A stretch of DNA of 64,000 nt, taken from NCBI GenBank assembly GCA_001829005.1, contig MIAG01000001.1, forward strand, positions 62,001-126,000, in the 5' to 3' direction. Both the position numbers and the translations under genes were made by a program. Positions within the stretch are counted from its first letter, which is position 1; each line of letters begins with the position of its first letter. Positions 51,294-60,255 of this stretch are shown piece after piece. Below the pieces are notes generated by a model, which searched no databases, was not told where the DNA came from, and was given only the letters and a program-made list of their open reading frames with translations. This DNA is from Sphingobacteriia bacterium RIFOXYC2_FULL_35_18 (lineage in GTDB: Bacteria > Bacteroidota > Bacteroidia > Chitinophagales > Chitinophagaceae).

Positions 51294-52682
51294 CTAGTAT
51301 CCTGCGTTCTGAACAAGATTCTTGTTTACATCTGTTTCTCTTCTAGGAATTGGTAAAACCAACTTTGCATCGTTCCAAGCCAAAGTACCCACTGAAGTTT
51401 GTAAACGCTTAGCTTCAATTAAAGTATGTCCTTCGAAAGCTAATTCAAATGATCTTTCTTTGGTAATATCAGCCAATGAAACAGTTAGCAATGAAGCCAA
51501 ACCAACTCTGTTACGGATTCTATTGATATCAGCCAAAGGAGTTGCTCCTATGATGGTTCCTAAACGTTGGTTACATTCTGCGCGAGTAAGGAACATTTCG
51601 GCCAAACGAATAATTGCTACATCACCAAAACGATCTAAATGTTTATTGGTGTAATAGTTACCTCCGCTTAATGTGAAATATCCTTTTCTAAAATCACCCG
51701 TTTCATATGCATTAATATGTGTTAGTCTGATTTTACAATCACTTCTACCATTGGTTCCAGCAATACCTACGTTTCTTCCGAAATAAGTGTTCTGAGAATT
51801 GGTGCCATCTTGTGCAGTTACTTTCAAAGAGAATAAGTATTCTCCTGGAGTAGCACCTGCATTATTAAGGAATGTGAACCAGTTGCTACCAAAATTAGCC
51901 GCAAGATTTTTACCGCTTCCAGTAATTACACGGTTAGCAGCATCTCTTGCATTAGCATAATCTTTTACCATTAAATATACTCGGCTTAATTGTGCAGCAG
52001 CAGCCCATTTGCTAACGTAGTTGCCATTAGAATTTGGCAATAAAGTCTCCGCTTTAACTAGGTCTGCAATAACTTGGTCATAAACCGCTTTTACAGTAGC
52101 TCTAGCTGGATAGTTTGCATCAGTTACGTTACCAGTTGGTGTTAAAACCAAAGGAACACCTGGGTTAGTTGCATAATCGCCATCGCCCACAAACTTTGCA
52201 TACAATCTTACTAATTCAAAGTACATTGACGCTCTAAGCATTAATGCTTCCCCTTCTACTGAATTTCTTTTAGTAGTTGAAGAAGTTACTTTAGCTACAG
52301 CAGACAAAACGTTATTACAACGATTAATGGTATTGTAACAAGCTGCCCAAGTATCTCTAGCGAAAGAGTTATCAGACACCATTTGTGTTTGGTAAGCATC
52401 AGATAATCCAGCGAATGTACCCGTGAAGTTAATATTGGTTGAATTACCAATCAGGTCATTCAATACCATGATATCTCCTCCATAGGCTGCAGCACTTTGT
52501 GCACCGTCATAAGCACCTACTAGGGTTACCAATACATCACCTTCTGTGTTTAATGCAAGGTTATCAGCAATACTTGCCGTTGGAGCAATATCCAATCTCT
52601 TCTCGCAACTTACCAAAGTAATAGTACCTAAAAGCAAAGCTGCTTTAAAGTAGTTACTCATGTTGTTGATTAATATTTTCAT
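51294..52682 (-). CDS. SusD/RagB family outer-membrane nutrient-binding lipoprotein
   Basis: Cell-surface lipoprotein that caps a SusC channel and captures glycans or peptides. The N-terminus (NYFKAALLLGTITLVSCEKRLDIAPTASI) carries a lipobox; start Met1 or Met8 is undecided. TPR-like helical pairs dominate: WAACYNTINRCNNVLSAVAK, GEALMLRASMYFELVRLYAKFVGD, YVSKWAAAAQLSRVYLMVKDYANARDAANRVI. The C-terminal part (IRLAEMFLTRAECNQRLG ... RIRNRVGLASLL ... ITKERSFELAFEGHTLIEAKRL) is the SusD signature. 462 aa. It follows susC by 19 nt. No hydrolase or sensor gene is adjacent, so the substrate is not given by context. Confidence 0.93.
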   Translation of the reverse strand: MKILINNMSNYFKAALLLGTITLVSCEKRLDIAPTASIADNLALNTEGDVLVTLVGAYDGAQSAAAYGGDIMVLNDLIGNSTNINFTGTFAGLSDAYQTQMVSDNSFARDTWAACYNTINRCNNVLSAVAKVTSSTTKRNSVEGEALMLRASMYFELVRLYAKFVGDGDYATNPGVPLVLTPTGNVTDANYPARATVKAVYDQVIADLVKAETLLPNSNGNYVSKWAAAAQLSRVYLMVKDYANARDAANRVITGSGKNLAANFGSNWFTFLNNAGATPGEYLFSLKVTAQDGTNSQNTYFGRNVGIAGTNGRSDCKIRLTHINAYETGDFRKGYFTLSGGNYYTNKHLDRFGDVAIIRLAEMFLTRAECNQRLGTIIGATPLADINRIRNRVGLASLLTVSLADITKERSFELAFEGHTLIEAKRLQTSVGTLAWNDAKLVLPIPRRETDVNKNLVQNAGY

Positions 52683-52701
52683 AATAGTTAGTATTAATTA
52701 A

Positions 52702-55700
52702 TTAAAAACCTACGTTCACACCAAATAAAATAGTTCTTGGTTGTGGTGATGTATAGAAATCGTTTCCTTTAGCAATATTTGAATCGAAAGAGTCAGCATT
52801 AACTTCTGGATCCCAATAAGTGTAATTGGTAAAGGTTAACAAGTTCTGAGCCGATACATACAATCTTAAACGCTCGATTTTAAATTTAGACAATTGCTTT
52901 GCATTGAAAGTGTAACCCAAAGAAACTGTTCTTAAACGGATATAAGAACCGTCAACAATATAACGGCTGCTTGCCTGAGAACCATTCACTCTGTACAAAC
53001 GTACTTGAGGAACATCGGTGATATCACCAGGCTTCTGCCATCTTCTTAACTGGTCTGCAGTATTATTGTCTTCGTATAACATACTTGCAGAAGAGTATCT
53101 ACCCATACCATAGATATTGTTCTCGTTACCCAATACCCCATTAAAGAAAATAGATGCATCAAATCCTTTGTAAGAGAAACTATTGGTAATACCTAAGATA
53201 TAGTCTGGGTTCGGATCTCCTGCTACTATACGTTGTGCTTGAGAATAAACACTGGTTGTTCCTTTATTTAAAGAACCATCTGCATTCTTGGTATTTAAAT
53301 AGAATAAAGCGTTTCCGTTTGCAGGATCAACTCCAGCATATTGTGGTGTGTAGAAAACACCCACTGCATATCCTTCTTGCACACGGTTCATGCTGCTGAT
53401 ACCACCTTCAATAATTTGACCTTGAATATCAGTTACTTTACCAATGTTGCGAGCGATATTAAAGCTCGTATTCCATTTGAAAGCACCAATTAAGTTTTGT
53501 GTATTCAATACAAATTCAAAACCTTTATTCTCTAATTTACCTACGTTTCTAACTTGACTATTGAAACCAGTTGTTGCAGGAATATTCACGTTCAATAATA
53601 AACCATCGGTTTTCTTAACATAGTAGTCAATTTCACCGGTAATACGGTTATTCAAGATACCGAAGTCGATACCAATGTCGAACTGCTTAGTGGTTTCCCA
53701 CTTTAAGTTATCGTTTCTAAGTTGAGAAGGACGCTGACCCGCAGCACCTGCATAACCAGCATCTCCAGAGAATAAACCCAATTGAGGGAAGTTTCCAATT
53801 TCTGCGTTACCTACGATTCCGTAACTAGCACGTAATTTTAAGAAACTAAAGATTTTGCTGTCTTGTAAGAACTTCTCATTACTCATGATCCATCCCGCAG
53901 AAATTGCTGGGAAGAAACCAGATCTTGAGTTTTTACCAAATCTAGATGATTGGTCAATACGTGCACTAGCTGCAACAATATACTTTTCATCGAAAGTATA
54001 GTTGGTTCTTAAGAAATAAGATAAGAAGCGGAAATCAGTTTGAGATGAACTACCACCAGAAATGGTTGCAGCACTTGCAATCTTCTGGTAAGAATTAGAA
54101 GGGAATGCAGTACCTTCTGCGAAGTTATATTTAGCCTGAGACTGTTGGTACTGAGTACCTAAAGTAGCACTAATATTATGCTTCTTAACTACTGTACTAT
54201 AATTGAAGTAAGACTGTGTATTGTAATTTGTTACAAAAGCGCCTCTATTAGTACCTAATCCTGCAGAAGCCCTGGTTTGGTTTCTAACTGTTTGATTTTG
54301 AAAATAACCTTCCTCATTTTGGCTTAAGTAATCCATTCCAAACTCAGTTTGGAAAGTTAATCCTTTAGCTAAATAAGCTTTGATATAAGCATTACCAAAT
54401 GTTCTGTAAACATCTTGTGTGTACTTAGCATAGTTTACAGACAAAATTGGGTTGTAGTACAATGGAATATTTACATCTCCAGGAGGGGTACCAGAAGGTA
54501 AACCTGTATTTGGATCGGTAAAAGGATTCATTGGCATCAATGCGATTGCCTGCAATGGATTAGAGAATGCATTGTCATCTGGTAAACGTCTGTTATAGGT
54601 TCTTGAAAGGCTTAAAGAAACCCCCATATCTAACCAATCATTTACTTTTTGGTCAATATTTAAACGACCAGTTGTTCTTTGCAATTCGTTACCAATCATG
54701 GTACCAGTTTGCTCTAAATGTTGGAATGAAGAGAAAAATTTGGTTTTATCTGAACCACCTCTAATTTGTAAATCAGCTTGTCTGTAAGGTGCTTTTTGAA
54801 AAACAGCATCTTGCCAGTCATAGGTTTTTTTAGGATCTTTAGACCAGTTGCCATAACTGTAATAATCCATTACCCCGTCTTTAACATATGCTGTCCAGCT
54901 ATTAGGGTCTGTAATTGGCGTACCATCTAAATCATCACGGTATTTAGCTCCTTCTAAAATAAGGGTAGCATATTCCTCAGAATTCAACATTTTCAAACGC
55001 TTGGTTGCTTCAGCAGCACCAGTTTGATAGTTGAAAGTAACTTGTGTTTTACCTGCACGTCCTTTTTTAGTAGTAATTAAAACTACCCCATTTGCAGCAC
55101 GAGATCCGAAAATGGCTCCTGCAGATGCATCTTTCAATACTTCAATAGACTCAATATCGTTCGGGTTAAGGTCAACCAATGGATTGGTTGCACCACCATA
55201 AGAACTTTGGCTATTAGAAGTCATTGGAATACCATCTAATACATATAAAGGCTGGCTATTCGCACTGATTGAAGAGTTACCTCTTACACGTACGGTTACT
55301 GCCTGACCTAATTTACCAGATTGGCTGTTCACAAATACACCAGCAGCTTTTCCTTGAAGAGCAGCATCCACACTTGGGGTTGGCATGTATTCAATGTCTT
55401 TACCTTTTACACGAGCAATGTTACCGGTAACTTCTCTTTTAATTTGAGCGCCACCAAAACCTGTAACAATTACTTCACTAAGGTTAGAAACAGCTGAATT
55501 CAAGGCAACATCTACAGATACACCTCTTACAGGAGCTTCTACATCACTGTATCCTACATAAGAGAATACCAATGTTTTTACACTTGAAGTAACTTTAATG
55601 CTGTAAGCACCATCGGCACCTGTTACAGAGGTAACAGCTGTACCCTTTGCTTTTACGGTTACACCTCCTAAAGGAGCCCCGTTTGCTGCGTCGGTAACTT

Positions 55701-55779
55701 TACCAGACACAGTGGTTTGTGCATGAGCCACCACAACACAGAAGAGGGCAAAAAGCCCTACTAGCAGTTTTTTTCTCAT
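52702..55779 (-). CDS. SusC/RagA family TonB-linked outer membrane transporter
   Basis: TonB-dependent importer of 1025 aa. MRKKLLVGLFALFCVVVAHAQTTVSGKV is a signal peptide. A carboxypeptidase-regulatory-like domain follows (VTDAANGAPLGGVTVKAKGTAVTSVTGADGAYSIKV..FSYVGY), then a TonB box (LSEVIVTGFG). The plug shows DAALQGKAAGVFVNSQSGKLGQAVTVRVRGNSSISANSQPLYVLDGIPM and DIESIEVLKDASAGAIFGSRAANGVVLITTKKG, the SusC signature. The barrel ends with RTILFGVNVGF. It is the first gene of a two-gene unit with susD. Because no enzymes accompany it, a peptide or non-glycan substrate is possible. Confidence 0.95.
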   Translation of the reverse strand: MRKKLLVGLFALFCVVVAHAQTTVSGKVTDAANGAPLGGVTVKAKGTAVTSVTGADGAYSIKVTSSVKTLVFSYVGYSDVEAPVRGVSVDVALNSAVSNLSEVIVTGFGGAQIKREVTGNIARVKGKDIEYMPTPSVDAALQGKAAGVFVNSQSGKLGQAVTVRVRGNSSISANSQPLYVLDGIPMTSNSQSSYGGATNPLVDLNPNDIESIEVLKDASAGAIFGSRAANGVVLITTKKGRAGKTQVTFNYQTGAAEATKRLKMLNSEEYATLILEGAKYRDDLDGTPITDPNSWTAYVKDGVMDYYSYGNWSKDPKKTYDWQDAVFQKAPYRQADLQIRGGSDKTKFFSSFQHLEQTGTMIGNELQRTTGRLNIDQKVNDWLDMGVSLSLSRTYNRRLPDDNAFSNPLQAIALMPMNPFTDPNTGLPSGTPPGDVNIPLYYNPILSVNYAKYTQDVYRTFGNAYIKAYLAKGLTFQTEFGMDYLSQNEEGYFQNQTVRNQTRASAGLGTNRGAFVTNYNTQSYFNYSTVVKKHNISATLGTQYQQSQAKYNFAEGTAFPSNSYQKIASAATISGGSSSQTDFRFLSYFLRTNYTFDEKYIVAASARIDQSSRFGKNSRSGFFPAISAGWIMSNEKFLQDSKIFSFLKLRASYGIVGNAEIGNFPQLGLFSGDAGYAGAAGQRPSQLRNDNLKWETTKQFDIGIDFGILNNRITGEIDYYVKKTDGLLLNVNIPATTGFNSQVRNVGKLENKGFEFVLNTQNLIGAFKWNTSFNIARNIGKVTDIQGQIIEGGISSMNRVQEGYAVGVFYTPQYAGVDPANGNALFYLNTKNADGSLNKGTTSVYSQAQRIVAGDPNPDYILGITNSFSYKGFDASIFFNGVLGNENNIYGMGRYSSASMLYEDNNTADQLRRWQKPGDITDVPQVRLYRVNGSQASSRYIVDGSYIRLRTVSLGYTFNAKQLSKFKIERLRLYVSAQNLLTFTNYTYWDPEVNADSFDSNIAKGNDFYTSPQPRTILFGVNVGF

Positions 55780-55798
55780 AATTAGTTTTTTAGTTCAC

Positions 55799-55818
55799 CA
55801 TTGGTTAATAAACCAATG
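55799..55818 (-). promoter_or_regulatory. Hairpin at the predicted 5' end of susC mRNA
   Basis: CATTGGTT-TATT-AACCAATG is a perfect 8-bp stem located just where transcription from the upstream promoter would begin, 20 nt before the susC ATG. It may stabilise the mRNA 5' end or bind a regulator. Confidence 0.45.
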
Positions 55819-55823
55819 AAGCC

Positions 55824-55851
55824 CTAAATTAACATAAATTTCATTTGCAAA
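55824..55851 (-). promoter_or_regulatory. Candidate promoter of susCD
   Basis: On the minus strand TTTG (55848-55851) and TAATTTAG (55824-55831), 16 nt apart, approximate the Bacteroidota -33/-7 elements (one mismatch at -7). The adjoining 55852-56070 is A/T-rich non-coding DNA in which I see nothing further. Confidence 0.45.
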
Positions 55852-56076
55852 GAAATTGTTAAAGGTTTTTTTAAGGTTTGTTCAAGTGTTGAACGGTTAA
55901 AACAACCAAGAATACAGTTAAAAGCGGGTTCCCTCTTTCAAAATATAAAAACTTACGAGCAAAAGTTTTATGAATAGATTTTTTTTATATATTTTTATTA
56001 CAGCATTTGTATTTATTTGATATTCAACAATATTAATGATTCAGCGGTGCATAAAACAGATTGTGTGAACAAAAAT

Positions 56077-56168
56077 TAATTTTGCAGTTTGGCCTATTTT
56101 GGTAATTTAGTGGTAGAATTTAATGGGTTAGTAAGTAAAAGGGTCAACATCATTGTTGGCCCTTTTGC
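56077..56168 (+). ncRNA. Possible short leader or small RNA upstream of radA
   Basis: TAATTTTG (56077-56084) is an exact -7 match. A hairpin with AAAAGGGTCAAC pairing with GTTGGCCCTTTT (56137-56166, one G-T) looks like an intrinsic terminator ~45 nt before the radA ATG. Together they would give an RNA of about 75 nt ending before radA, either an attenuator or a small RNA. No -33 element is clear. Confidence 0.35.
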
Positions 56169-56209
56169 GTTTAAAATATCTCCCTGAAAAGTCCCTTATA
56201 TTTTCATTT

Positions 56210-57583
56210 ATGAGCAAGATTAAAACCGCTTTTTTTTGTAGCAACTGTGGATATGAAAGCACCAAGTGGATTGGAAAATGTCCTTCATGTAATCAATGGA
56301 ATACTTTTTCAGAAGAAATAATTCAAAGTGGAGATGCAAAAGAAAAAACAACTTGGGAAGATTATCCTGAAAAAAAACGAACCAACAAAACAATTGCGCT
56401 GAGCGATATTGATTTTAAAGAAGAAAAAAGAATTGTAACCAGTGATGCAGAATTAAATAGAGTGTTGGGGGGAGGAATTGTTCCAGGCAGTTTAGTTTTA
56501 GTTGCAGGTGAACCAGGCATAGGAAAGAGTACTTTGTTTTTACAAAACGGACTTTTAATAAAACAATTAAAAGTTTTATATATCAGTGGAGAGGAAAGTG
56601 AACAACAAATTAAAATGCGAGCAGATAGACTAAAAATAAGTAACGATAATTTTTATCTACTCACAGAAACTGATACGAATATTATTTTTAAAGAAATCAA
56701 AAAACTAAAACCAGAATTAGTTATTGTAGATTCCATTCAAACCATTCAATCAAATTTAATTGATTCATCTGCAGGTACAGTTTCACAAATTAGAGAGTGT
56801 GCTGCATCTTTTCAACGCTTTGCTAAAGAAACCAATACACCTGTCTTTTTAATTGGTCATATCACCAAAGATGGTGCCATTGCAGGACCAAAAATATTAG
56901 AGCATATGGTTGATACGGTGTTGCAATTTGAAGGTGATAGACATTATGCATATAGAATATTAAGAACGCTTAAAAACCGCTTTGGCTCTACATCTGAGCT
57001 AGGTATATATGAAATGAGTGGGGCAGGAATGAGAGTGGTTACTAATCCATCAGAAATATTAATTGCACAAAGAGAAGAAGTATTAAGTGGTAGTGCAATT
57101 GCTGCTGCATTAGAAGGAATGCGTCCTTTATTAATTGAGGTACAAGCTTTAGTTACTCCAAGTGTTTATGGAACACCTCAACGAACAGTTACTGGATTTG
57201 ATTTAAGAAGATTACAATTGTTATTAGCCGTTTTAGAGAAAAGAGGTGGATTTCAATTTGGTTTAAAAGATGTATTCGTAAATATTGCAGGGGGAATAAA
57301 AATAGAAGACCCTTCTACAGACCTTGCAGTAATATGCGCATTATTATCTTCTTATGAAGACAACCCTCTTCCAAAAAATATTTGCTTTGCAGGCGAAGTT
57401 GGATTGAATGGAGAAATTAGAGCAGTGAATAGAATTGAACAAAGAATTGCTGAAGCACAAAAATTAGGGTTCGAAAAAATTATCGTTTCTAAATTCAATA
57501 AAAAAAGTTTTGACCCTAAAGCATTTTCAATTCAAGTAATTGCATTGAGTAGAGTTGATGAAGTATATCAACAACTCTTTTAA
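56210..57583 (+). CDS. radA: DNA repair protein RadA (Sms)
   Basis: Branch-migration helicase acting in recombination and natural transformation. The N-terminal zinc finger is FFCSNCGYESTKWIGKCPSCNQW. The RecA-like ATPase has Walker A GEPGIGKST, LYISGEESEQQI and VDSIQTIQS (Walker B), and the RadA-specific KNRFGS motif. The C-terminal Lon-like domain covers the last ~150 residues (FQFGLKDVFVNIAGGIKIEDPSTDLAVICALLSSY). I start at MSKIKTAFFCSNCG (56210); the ORF-track start is a TTG inside the upstream hairpin. 457 aa. Confidence 0.96.
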   Translation: MSKIKTAFFCSNCGYESTKWIGKCPSCNQWNTFSEEIIQSGDAKEKTTWEDYPEKKRTNKTIALSDIDFKEEKRIVTSDAELNRVLGGGIVPGSLVLVAGEPGIGKSTLFLQNGLLIKQLKVLYISGEESEQQIKMRADRLKISNDNFYLLTETDTNIIFKEIKKLKPELVIVDSIQTIQSNLIDSSAGTVSQIRECAASFQRFAKETNTPVFLIGHITKDGAIAGPKILEHMVDTVLQFEGDRHYAYRILRTLKNRFGSTSELGIYEMSGAGMRVVTNPSEILIAQREEVLSGSAIAAALEGMRPLLIEVQALVTPSVYGTPQRTVTGFDLRRLQLLLAVLEKRGGFQFGLKDVFVNIAGGIKIEDPSTDLAVICALLSSYEDNPLPKNICFAGEVGLNGEIRAVNRIEQRIAEAQKLGFEKIIVSKFNKKSFDPKAFSIQVIALSRVDEVYQQLF

Positions 57584-57659
57584 ATACATCCGTTAAAAAA
57601 CTATTTTCTTTTCGGCTTTCACGTTGATTTTAATTTATTGGATTGTCTAGTTTAACATC

Positions 57660-58361
57660 ATGGCAATTCCAATTAATACTTACATCAATGCATTTCAACA
57701 ATTGTTCTTTCCACATATTTGTAGTGGTTGTGGGGCAGACTATATTCATCATAATGCATTCCTTTGTGCAGCATGTAATCATACCCTTCCAATAACCCAT
57801 TTTTTTGAACGTTCAAACAACCCTGTTGAGCAGGTTTTTGCAGGTAGAATTCCTCTGATTTCCGGAGGATCAAGTTTTTATTTTTACAAATCTGGGCTAG
57901 TTCAACACCTTATAGCCCAATTAAAATACAAGAACAACCTCGCGGCTGGGCGTTTTTTAGGTAGATGCATGGGAAGAGAATTGCGTCAATCTGAACGATT
58001 TGCCCATATTGACCTATTAATTCCATTACCCCTACACCCCAAAAAGGAATTTCAGCGGGGGTATAACCAAGCAAGAATTATTTGTGAAGGGATCATGGAG
58101 GTTTGGCCAAAAAAACTCTGCACGCAAGCGGTTAGCAGACTCATTTATACCAGCAGCCAAACACAGGGCAATCGTTTGAATCGCTGGAAAAACATGGAAG
58201 ATGCTTTTTGGGCTTCTGAACCAAATATGATAAAAAATAAAAATATTTTATTAATAGACGATGTAATCACCACTGGGGCTAGTTTAGAAGCCTGCAGTAG
58301 AGCCATACTTCAAGTTCAAGGCACTTCAATAAGTATTGCTACTGCCGCATATACCGTTTAA
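57660..58361 (+). CDS. comF: ComF family phosphoribosyltransferase-like protein
   Basis: Protein linked to DNA uptake and processing. An N-terminal zinc-binding region (FFPHICSGCGADYIHHNAFLCAACNHTL, with CxxC pairs) is followed by a phosphoribosyltransferase-type domain: IPLPLHPKKEFQRGYNQARIICEGI and LLIDDVITTGASLEACSRAIL, the latter being the PRPP-binding motif. 233 aa is normal. It lies 76 nt after radA on the same strand and, with comEC at 36.6 kb, supports a transformation capacity. Biochemical role not settled in the family. Confidence 0.9.
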   Translation: MAIPINTYINAFQQLFFPHICSGCGADYIHHNAFLCAACNHTLPITHFFERSNNPVEQVFAGRIPLISGGSSFYFYKSGLVQHLIAQLKYKNNLAAGRFLGRCMGRELRQSERFAHIDLLIPLPLHPKKEFQRGYNQARIICEGIMEVWPKKLCTQAVSRLIYTSSQTQGNRLNRWKNMEDAFWASEPNMIKNKNILLIDDVITTGASLEACSRAILQVQGTSISIATAAYTV

Positions 58362-58410
58362 CATTTAACTAAACAAATTCCACTTACATTCGTTGTATAA
58401 ATAAAAATTC

Positions 58411-58944
58411 ATGAAATATATTCTTTCCATTGCTGCTTTTATTATGCTAAGCGCTTTTAACTTCCCTGGTGTAAACAGCATTCATAGTTTTAAAGTAAAA
58501 TCTATTGAAGGCAAAACCATTGATTTTTCTTCTTTTAAAGGCAAGAAAATTTTAGTAGTAAATACTGCATCTAAATGTGGTTATACTCCTCAGTATGATG
58601 CTTTACAAAAAGTGTACAACCAGTACAAAGACAAACTAGTGATTGTAGGTTTCCCTGCCAATAATTTTGGCGGTCAAGAACCAGGTAGCGATAGTGAAAT
58701 TCAAGATTTTTGTAAAGCCAACTATGGGGTAAGTTTTCCTATGGCAAGTAAAGTAAGTGTAAAGGGTAGTGATATGGCCCCTATTTACAAATGGCTTACT
58801 TCTAAAACAGAAAATGGTGTTTTAGATGCAGAAGTTGGTTGGAACTTTGGTAAGTTTTTATTAGATGAAAATGGTAAACTATTGCAATACTTCCCAAGTA
58901 AAGTAAAGCCTGATAGTGATGAAATATTAAAGTTTGTAAAGTAG
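58411..58944 (+). CDS. Glutathione/thioredoxin-dependent peroxidase (GPx family), exported
   Basis: Peroxide-reducing enzyme of the thioredoxin fold. MKYILSIAAFIMLSAFNFPGVNS looks like a signal peptide or anchor, placing it outside the cytoplasm. NTASKCGYTPQYDALQKVYNQYKDKLVIVGFPANNFGGQEPGSDSEIQDFC contains the peroxidatic Cys (in place of selenocysteine) and the Gln of the catalytic tetrad (FGGQEPG). WNFGKFLLDENGKLLQYFPSKVKP gives the Trp-Asn-Phe end motif (WNFGKFL). 177 aa including the leader. Bacterial CysGPx often uses thioredoxin, so the electron donor is open. A terminator follows. Confidence 0.9.
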   Translation: MKYILSIAAFIMLSAFNFPGVNSIHSFKVKSIEGKTIDFSSFKGKKILVVNTASKCGYTPQYDALQKVYNQYKDKLVIVGFPANNFGGQEPGSDSEIQDFCKANYGVSFPMASKVSVKGSDMAPIYKWLTSKTENGVLDAEVGWNFGKFLLDENGKLLQYFPSKVKPDSDEILKFVK

Positions 58945-58963
58945 TTTAATCCGCTATTTTTGT

Positions 58964-58995
58964 AAAAAGAGAATGTTCGCACATTCTCTTTTTTA
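58964..58995 (+). terminator. Terminator after the peroxidase gene
   Basis: AAAAAGAGAATGT-TCGC-ACATTCTCTTTTTT is a perfect, U-tailed hairpin 20 nt past the stop codon. Confidence 0.92.
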
Positions 58996-59020
58996 TTTGC
59001 GCACTATTTTAAATTGGTCA

Positions 59021-60220
59021 ATGCTTTTTTCAGATATTATAGGTCATGATGCCATCAAACAACATTTAGTTGAAATGGTAGAGCACAATAGGCTTAGCCA
59101 TGCATTGTTATTTCTAGCAAAAGAAGGAGCTGGTGGGCTTCCATTGGCAATGGCTTTTGCGCAATACATTGTAAGTCTTCCTGCAGAAGCCCCTGTGGTA
59201 GAAGACCTGTTTGGTGGAATGACCGCTTTGGCACCTACACCAGCTTTTATCCACCCAAATCAAATTGGAACTGAACCTGCTTATTTACGTGCAGACAAAC
59301 TAGTTCACCCCGATTTGCATTTTACCTATCCGGTGATTCCTCGTAAATCTGGTGACAAACCCATCAGTTCCGATTATATTGAAGAGTGGAGAAGCTTTGT
59401 TCAAACAATGCCTTATGGAAATGTGTACGATTGGTTGCAAAGTATTGGTGCAGATAACAAACAAGGAAATATTACTGCAGAAGAATGCAATCAAATCATT
59501 AAAGAACTCAGCTTAAAAAGTTTTGAAAGCAAATACAAAGTACTATTAGTCTGGATGCCTGAATACTTAGGCAAAGAAGGAAATAAATTATTGAAACTAA
59601 TTGAAGAACCTCCTCCCAATACCATTTTCTTATTGGTAGCAGAGAACGAAGAGCAAATGCTCGCTACTATTTTAAGTAGATGTCAATTGGTTAGAATTCC
59701 TGCTCTAGAAGATAAAGATATTGAACAAGCATTAATAGAGCGTGCGAAAGCAAATGAAGAAACCGCCCGACAAATCACTGGTATTTGTGAAGGAAATTAT
59801 AGAGAAGCATTACAACTCTTGCAACATGCCGATGAAGATTGGCAATCCTTATTAAGAGAGTGGTTAAATGCAATGCTTAAAACAGGTCCTGCTGCTCAAC
59901 TTAAATTTATAGACGAGATTAGTAGACTGGGTAGAGAAAAGCAGAAACAGTTTTTACGCTATTTTAATCATTTATTAGAACAGAGTATTCGTATTAGGGT
60001 AATTGGAGAAGACTTGGTTAAACTAGGTGAACCTGAAAAAGACTTTGCCAAAAGGCTTAATAAAATTGCTTCTGTTAGTCAACAAGAATGCATCATTGAA
60101 GAACTGGACAAAGCTGCTTATTATATAGAACGCAATGCACACGCTAAAATGCTGTTTCAAGCACTCACTATTAAACTATACCATATCATTCAGAACAAAA
60201 CCCTAATTTTGAGTAGTTAG
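59021..60220 (+). CDS. holB: DNA polymerase III subunit delta'-like (HolB)
   Basis: Clamp-loader AAA+ subunit. MLFSDIIGHDAIKQHLVEMVEHNRLSHALLFLAKEGAGGLPLAMAFAQYIV is the typical start, and the Met at 59021 is preferred over the ORF-track extension that runs back through the upstream terminator. The P-loop is degenerate (LAKEGAGGLPLAMAFA, no GKT), as in E. coli delta', and the zinc-finger cysteines seen in many homologues appear missing from the PAEAPVVEDLFGG region. VLLVWMPEYLGKEGNKLLKLIEEPPPNTIFLLVAENEEQMLATILSRCQLVRIPAL keeps the sensor and SRC motif. 399 aa. ricT follows, a pairing also known in Firmicutes. Confidence 0.9.
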   Translation: MLFSDIIGHDAIKQHLVEMVEHNRLSHALLFLAKEGAGGLPLAMAFAQYIVSLPAEAPVVEDLFGGMTALAPTPAFIHPNQIGTEPAYLRADKLVHPDLHFTYPVIPRKSGDKPISSDYIEEWRSFVQTMPYGNVYDWLQSIGADNKQGNITAEECNQIIKELSLKSFESKYKVLLVWMPEYLGKEGNKLLKLIEEPPPNTIFLLVAENEEQMLATILSRCQLVRIPALEDKDIEQALIERAKANEETARQITGICEGNYREALQLLQHADEDWQSLLREWLNAMLKTGPAAQLKFIDEISRLGREKQKQFLRYFNHLLEQSIRIRVIGEDLVKLGEPEKDFAKRLNKIASVSQQECIIEELDKAAYYIERNAHAKMLFQALTIKLYHIIQNKTLILSS

Positions 60221-60255
60221 GTACATATTATAGAACTTCTTATTATTATATATAT

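Noticed and set aside
51294-55779. Full polysaccharide utilisation locus
   Set aside because: Only susC and susD are present; no glycoside hydrolase, sensor or anti-sigma gene is adjacent.
59021-60220. Broken ATPase in HolB suggesting a pseudogene
   Set aside because: Loss of the P-loop is normal for delta' subunits in several bacteria, and the SRC motif and reading frame are intact.
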